Position numbers and translations under genes: made by a program. A DNA stretch of 20,819 bases, from contig LDJE01096481.1 of NCBI GenBank assembly GCA_001021135.1, positions 1 to 20,819 on the forward strand, in the 5' to 3' direction. Under the pieces are notes generated by a model, which did no database searches, was not told the origin of the DNA, and saw only the letters and a list, made by a program, of their open reading frames with translations. The DNA comes from Selaginella kraussiana. Lineage: Eukaryota > Streptophyta > Lycopodiopsida > Selaginellales > Selaginellaceae. Position 1 is the first letter of the stretch. The number at the start of each line of letters is the position of its first letter. This document shows, in pieces, positions 18,701-20,819 of this stretch.

Positions 18701-19836
18701 ATGTCGTGCATTACGATCTGAAATGTGATAATGTGCTTCTGGAACCCACGGACTCGGAAGACGAGTTTTGGGACCCGGCTTGGCTGCCGTCGGACAGTTC
18801 ACGCAGACTTCCTTTCAAGGTCTGCCTAGCGGATTTCGGGCAGAGCAAGGTACTTGATTTCCTCGTACCCTAAACCCTAAACCTAAACCCAACTCTAAGC
18901 CCTAAGCATTCTGCAGGCGTCGATTTTCCAAGGAGGAGAATGCACGTTTCGCAACAGAGGAACCGAGTACGTGAAGAGTCCAGAGATGCTCAAGCTGCTA
19001 CGTTCGAGTTCCGACTTGAGCCTTCAGCGTCCAGATGAAAGCGTCGGGAAGGCGGTGGATGTATGGGGGCTGGGCTGCCTCCTCTACGAGCTTCTGGCGG
19101 CTGAGTACCTCCTATACGACGAGGACTGGATGCGTTTCTTCGTCCGCGTTACAATGCAATCGGAGGTACTAACGTTGCGAGGGTATGCGTAGTTAAGCCC
19201 TCATGGTTTTGTGGTTTCAGGATCTCATCACCGCCGAGAAGGCGGCCAAGGTTGGCAACTTCACTCCCGTCGTAGATTTCATTCGTTTCGTTCTTGAGCG
19301 AGACCCTTCAAGACGCCCAACGCTGGACGAAGTCATGGTACGTCTGAAGCAACTTCAGGCAAGTGTGGCTCAACTTGCAACCCCCGTCAAGCGTCGGCCG
19401 GCCCCCGATAAGGAAACATCTTCAATGCAACCACCGGAAGTGCCTTTGACATTGGCACAGGCACCGACACCGACACTGACACCGGCATCCAAGGCTTCCA
19501 CTTCCAAATCACAGTTTTCATGGCTTTGCTGTGGTTGTTGGGACCGCGGTGAGTAGGTCGCGTGTAACAGCCCCGAGTGGTCCAGCTTGAACTCGTGAAA
19601 CTCCGCTGGATTGTAAACATCGTCTTTGGACAAGGCTGGTACGGTACATGATATATACGTATTTCATGTCTTTTTGTTGCATTTTACTTGTACAGAAGGC
19701 GATGATAAAGGTACAAAAACAGAGCAAGCGATATTGAGTGGTCCCAAAGGTACCTGTTGCTTGTTTTCTTACATTGACGCCGTTTGGAGTTTCAGGTCCC
19801 TCCGAAGGTATCGGCGAAGGTTTTGATGGCGATTAA
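12733..19836 (+). CDS. Giant protein with long N-terminal (probably helical-repeat) region and C-terminal protein kinase
   Basis: Nine exons give 2165 aa: 12733-17780, 17836-17915, 17963-18126, 18179-18541, 18679-18849, 18917-19165, 19221-19548, 19696-19749 and 19796-19836. Phases join throughout. The first exon, 5048 nt, has no intron. Residues 1 to about 1500 match no family I know; many Leu/Val-rich amphipathic helices suggest an armadillo/HEAT-like solenoid (inference). A PPPPPP linker is near 1525 and an acidic SDDDNSDESGE cluster near 1560. Before the kinase comes a well-ordered block (LELYISLMLTPQGTLDQSY, FFLFYHLNHVGN). Kinase, about 1750-2070: degenerate Gly loop AHGAFSQIY, Lys1785 (VVLK), Glu1805, HYDLKCDN (Asp1898, Lys1900, Asn1903), ADFG (Asp1937), GTEYVKSPE, DVWGLGCLLYELL and RDPSRRP. 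The catalytic residues are intact, so it is probably active, but HRD is HYD. The tail has a WLCCGCW cysteine cluster. The start is an ACCATGG; an upstream exon may extend it. Confidence 0.8.
18561..18634 (+). repeat. Degenerate telomere-like repeats (CCCTAAA) in a kinase intron
   Basis: Within the intron 18542-18678 lie about eight imperfect copies of the plant telomere heptamer (aaccctaaac, ctaaccctat, aaaacccta, cctaaacc, cttaacctaaa). They fill about half of the 137-nt intron, which is more than twice the typical length in this gene. Confidence 0.8.
18868..18906 (+). repeat. Telomere-like repeats (CCCTAAA) in the next kinase intron
   Basis: The intron 18850-18916 (67 nt) contains two perfect adjacent heptamers followed by variants (ccctaaaccctaaacctaaaccc, then ctaagccctaag). 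They make up more than half of the intron and have the same orientation as those in the preceding intron. Confidence 0.85.
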
Positions 19837-20063
19837 GCACAGAACTTGTACAGGTGCGTAGAGCTGAAAAGACAGCAAGGTTTATGATGCTTTTTAATTT
19901 GTAGGCGTTGTAGGAAGCGTTCGGTATCCGTATTCCAGTTTTTCCCAAAATGTCACCAGTTCATTTGAATTAGCTCATTAGCAATATGATCTAGATGTAG
20001 GATTTCTTTGCATTTTGATAAACATTAACTTAGTATTTTAAGAGTATTTGTATCAACAGATGA

Positions 20064-20495
20064 CTACTTAGTAGTAGCAGTAGTAGTAGCAGCTGCGGAT
20101 TCTTCTTTGGCAGCAACATCATTGAGCAGGCTGTCTTGGTCGAGGACCATCTGAACGGGAGCTGCTCCAAGTCCGTCAGCAATGGCCAAAAGGATCTGTC
20201 GGAGCTGCTCACGGAACTCATTGCGGTCGACTCGCCCATTGTGATCCATATCAAACATGTCAAAGGCAGAAGCATAGATGGCATTGAGCTGCTCTGGAGT
20301 CTTACTCACGGGGAAGCCGCCGACAGTCTCCAGAAGATTGAGCCGCTCTAAAGCCACTCTCAGCTCCGAGGTCGACAACGTCCCATCCTTGTTCACGTCC
20401 AGTTCTTCGAACTGTGGATCCACCGCAGAATTGAAGGCTGCTTCGTCATTAACGAAGTTCCTCACTGCGTCCCCGTCCAGAATGACCACACCCAT
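20064..20495 (-). CDS. Small EF-hand calcium-binding protein
   Basis: A single exon encodes 143 aa. Two canonical EF-hand loops are visible: DVNKDGTLSTSE (about residues 33-44) and DMDHNGRVDRNE (about 78-89), each with acidic or oxygen ligands at positions 1, 3, 5 and 9 and Glu at 12, so both should bind calcium. The N-terminus (MGVVILDGDAVRNFVNDE) and the helix after the second loop (LLAIADGLGAAPVQMVLDQDS) match a plant family of small two-EF-hand proteins of about 130 aa known from Arabidopsis. The C-terminal tail is Ala/Thr low-complexity, encoded by a GTAGTAGCAG-type triplet run at 20070-20095. No signal peptide or membrane segment is seen, so it is probably cytosolic or nuclear. The target is unknown. 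It converges on the kinase gene, 227 nt away. Confidence 0.85.
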   Translation of the reverse strand: MGVVILDGDAVRNFVNDEAAFNSAVDPQFEELDVNKDGTLSTSELRVALERLNLLETVGGFPVSKTPEQLNAIYASAFDMFDMDHNGRVDRNEFREQLRQILLAIADGLGAAPVQMVLDQDSLLNDVAAKEESAAATTTATTK

Positions 20496-20819
20496 GGGAA
20501 TCGATTCGAATCACTACAGCACACTGAATCGTGAATTTCACCAAGTAGAAATACCTTGCGCCAAAGAAAACAGGGACCAAGTCCAGATGCTCTATGCAAC
20601 GTGACACGTCCTGGCTTGCTTAATTTTCCAAAGTTAGTCCGTGAAAATGATAAAATGAAACATTATACTGTGGCTTTTTGAGTTTCAGATTTGTTTAGAT
20701 ACGGTGGTAACTCAATTGAGGTTATCAACGTCCGGTAAGGAAAACAATAATATAGTTTACAGGACCACAGACGAGGCACAACATGCCCAGCAGCACCATA
20801 TGGTGTAATTAGGACTATG
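20496..20819. other. Upstream region of the EF-hand gene
   Basis: Probable 5' leader and promoter of the minus-strand EF-hand gene. It is AT-rich beyond 20620. I see no further gene up to the end of the window. Confidence 0.5.
20603..20609 (-). promoter_or_regulatory. ABRE-like element (ACGTGTC) upstream of the EF-hand gene
   Basis: Read on the minus strand, GGACGTGTCACGTTGC contains the ACGTGTC form of the abscisic-acid response element followed at once by another CACGT core, about 110 nt upstream of the start codon. Paired ACGT cores close to a start are typical of bZIP-bound stress promoters. This is a short motif match, so the role is inferred. Confidence 0.35.

Noticed and set aside
1-20819. 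CRISPR arrays, insertion sequences, rRNA genes or LTR elements
   Set aside because: No regularly spaced repeats, terminal repeats or element proteins were found by reading both strands.

Overview
The window looks like nuclear DNA of a land plant with a compact genome. Every gene I could resolve is either a plant family or is cut by short GT-AG introns, most of them 47-78 nt. There are no operons, no bacterial ribosome sites, no tRNA or rRNA gene and no recognisable mobile element. The plant-type families are a VARLMGL/DUF4378 protein, a DUF810 MUN-domain protein, a plastid 2-Cys peroxiredoxin and a small plant EF-hand protein. Very short introns, tight gene spacing and plant-type telomere heptamers together suggest a lycophyte such as Selaginella. 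That is inference; no species marker is present.

Layout. 1-2054: mostly intergenic, with one weak candidate small secreted peptide on the minus strand (517-819). 2055-4936 (+): five-exon TRM/LONGIFOLIA-like DUF4378 protein of 791 aa. 5711-8491 (-): PATROL1/unc-13-like DUF810 protein in five exons, with one unexplained 1-nt frame discontinuity near 7870-7919. 9180-9920 (-): proline-rich protein of unknown function with an unresolved start. 9921-10968: no confident gene, but a sharp GC-rich island at 10451-10660. 10969-12190 (-): seven-exon chloroplast 2-Cys peroxiredoxin of 268 aa. 12733-19836 (+): giant nine-exon gene (2165 aa), whose first exon of about 5 kb encodes a long, probably helical-repeat protein ending in a C-terminal protein kinase. 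20064-20495 (-): single-exon EF-hand protein of 143 aa.

The genes do not form a pathway. Neighbours are arranged divergently (peroxiredoxin and giant kinase, possibly sharing a short promoter region) or convergently (TRM-like with DUF810; kinase with EF-hand). The most notable item is the giant repeat-plus-kinase protein: I do not recognise its N-terminal 1.7 kb of residues, its kinase has HYD in place of HRD and a degenerate glycine loop, and two adjacent kinase introns are filled with degenerate telomere repeats. Also notable are a peroxiredoxin with a shortened, altered YF C-terminus and an unusual share of phase-preserving, stop-free introns.
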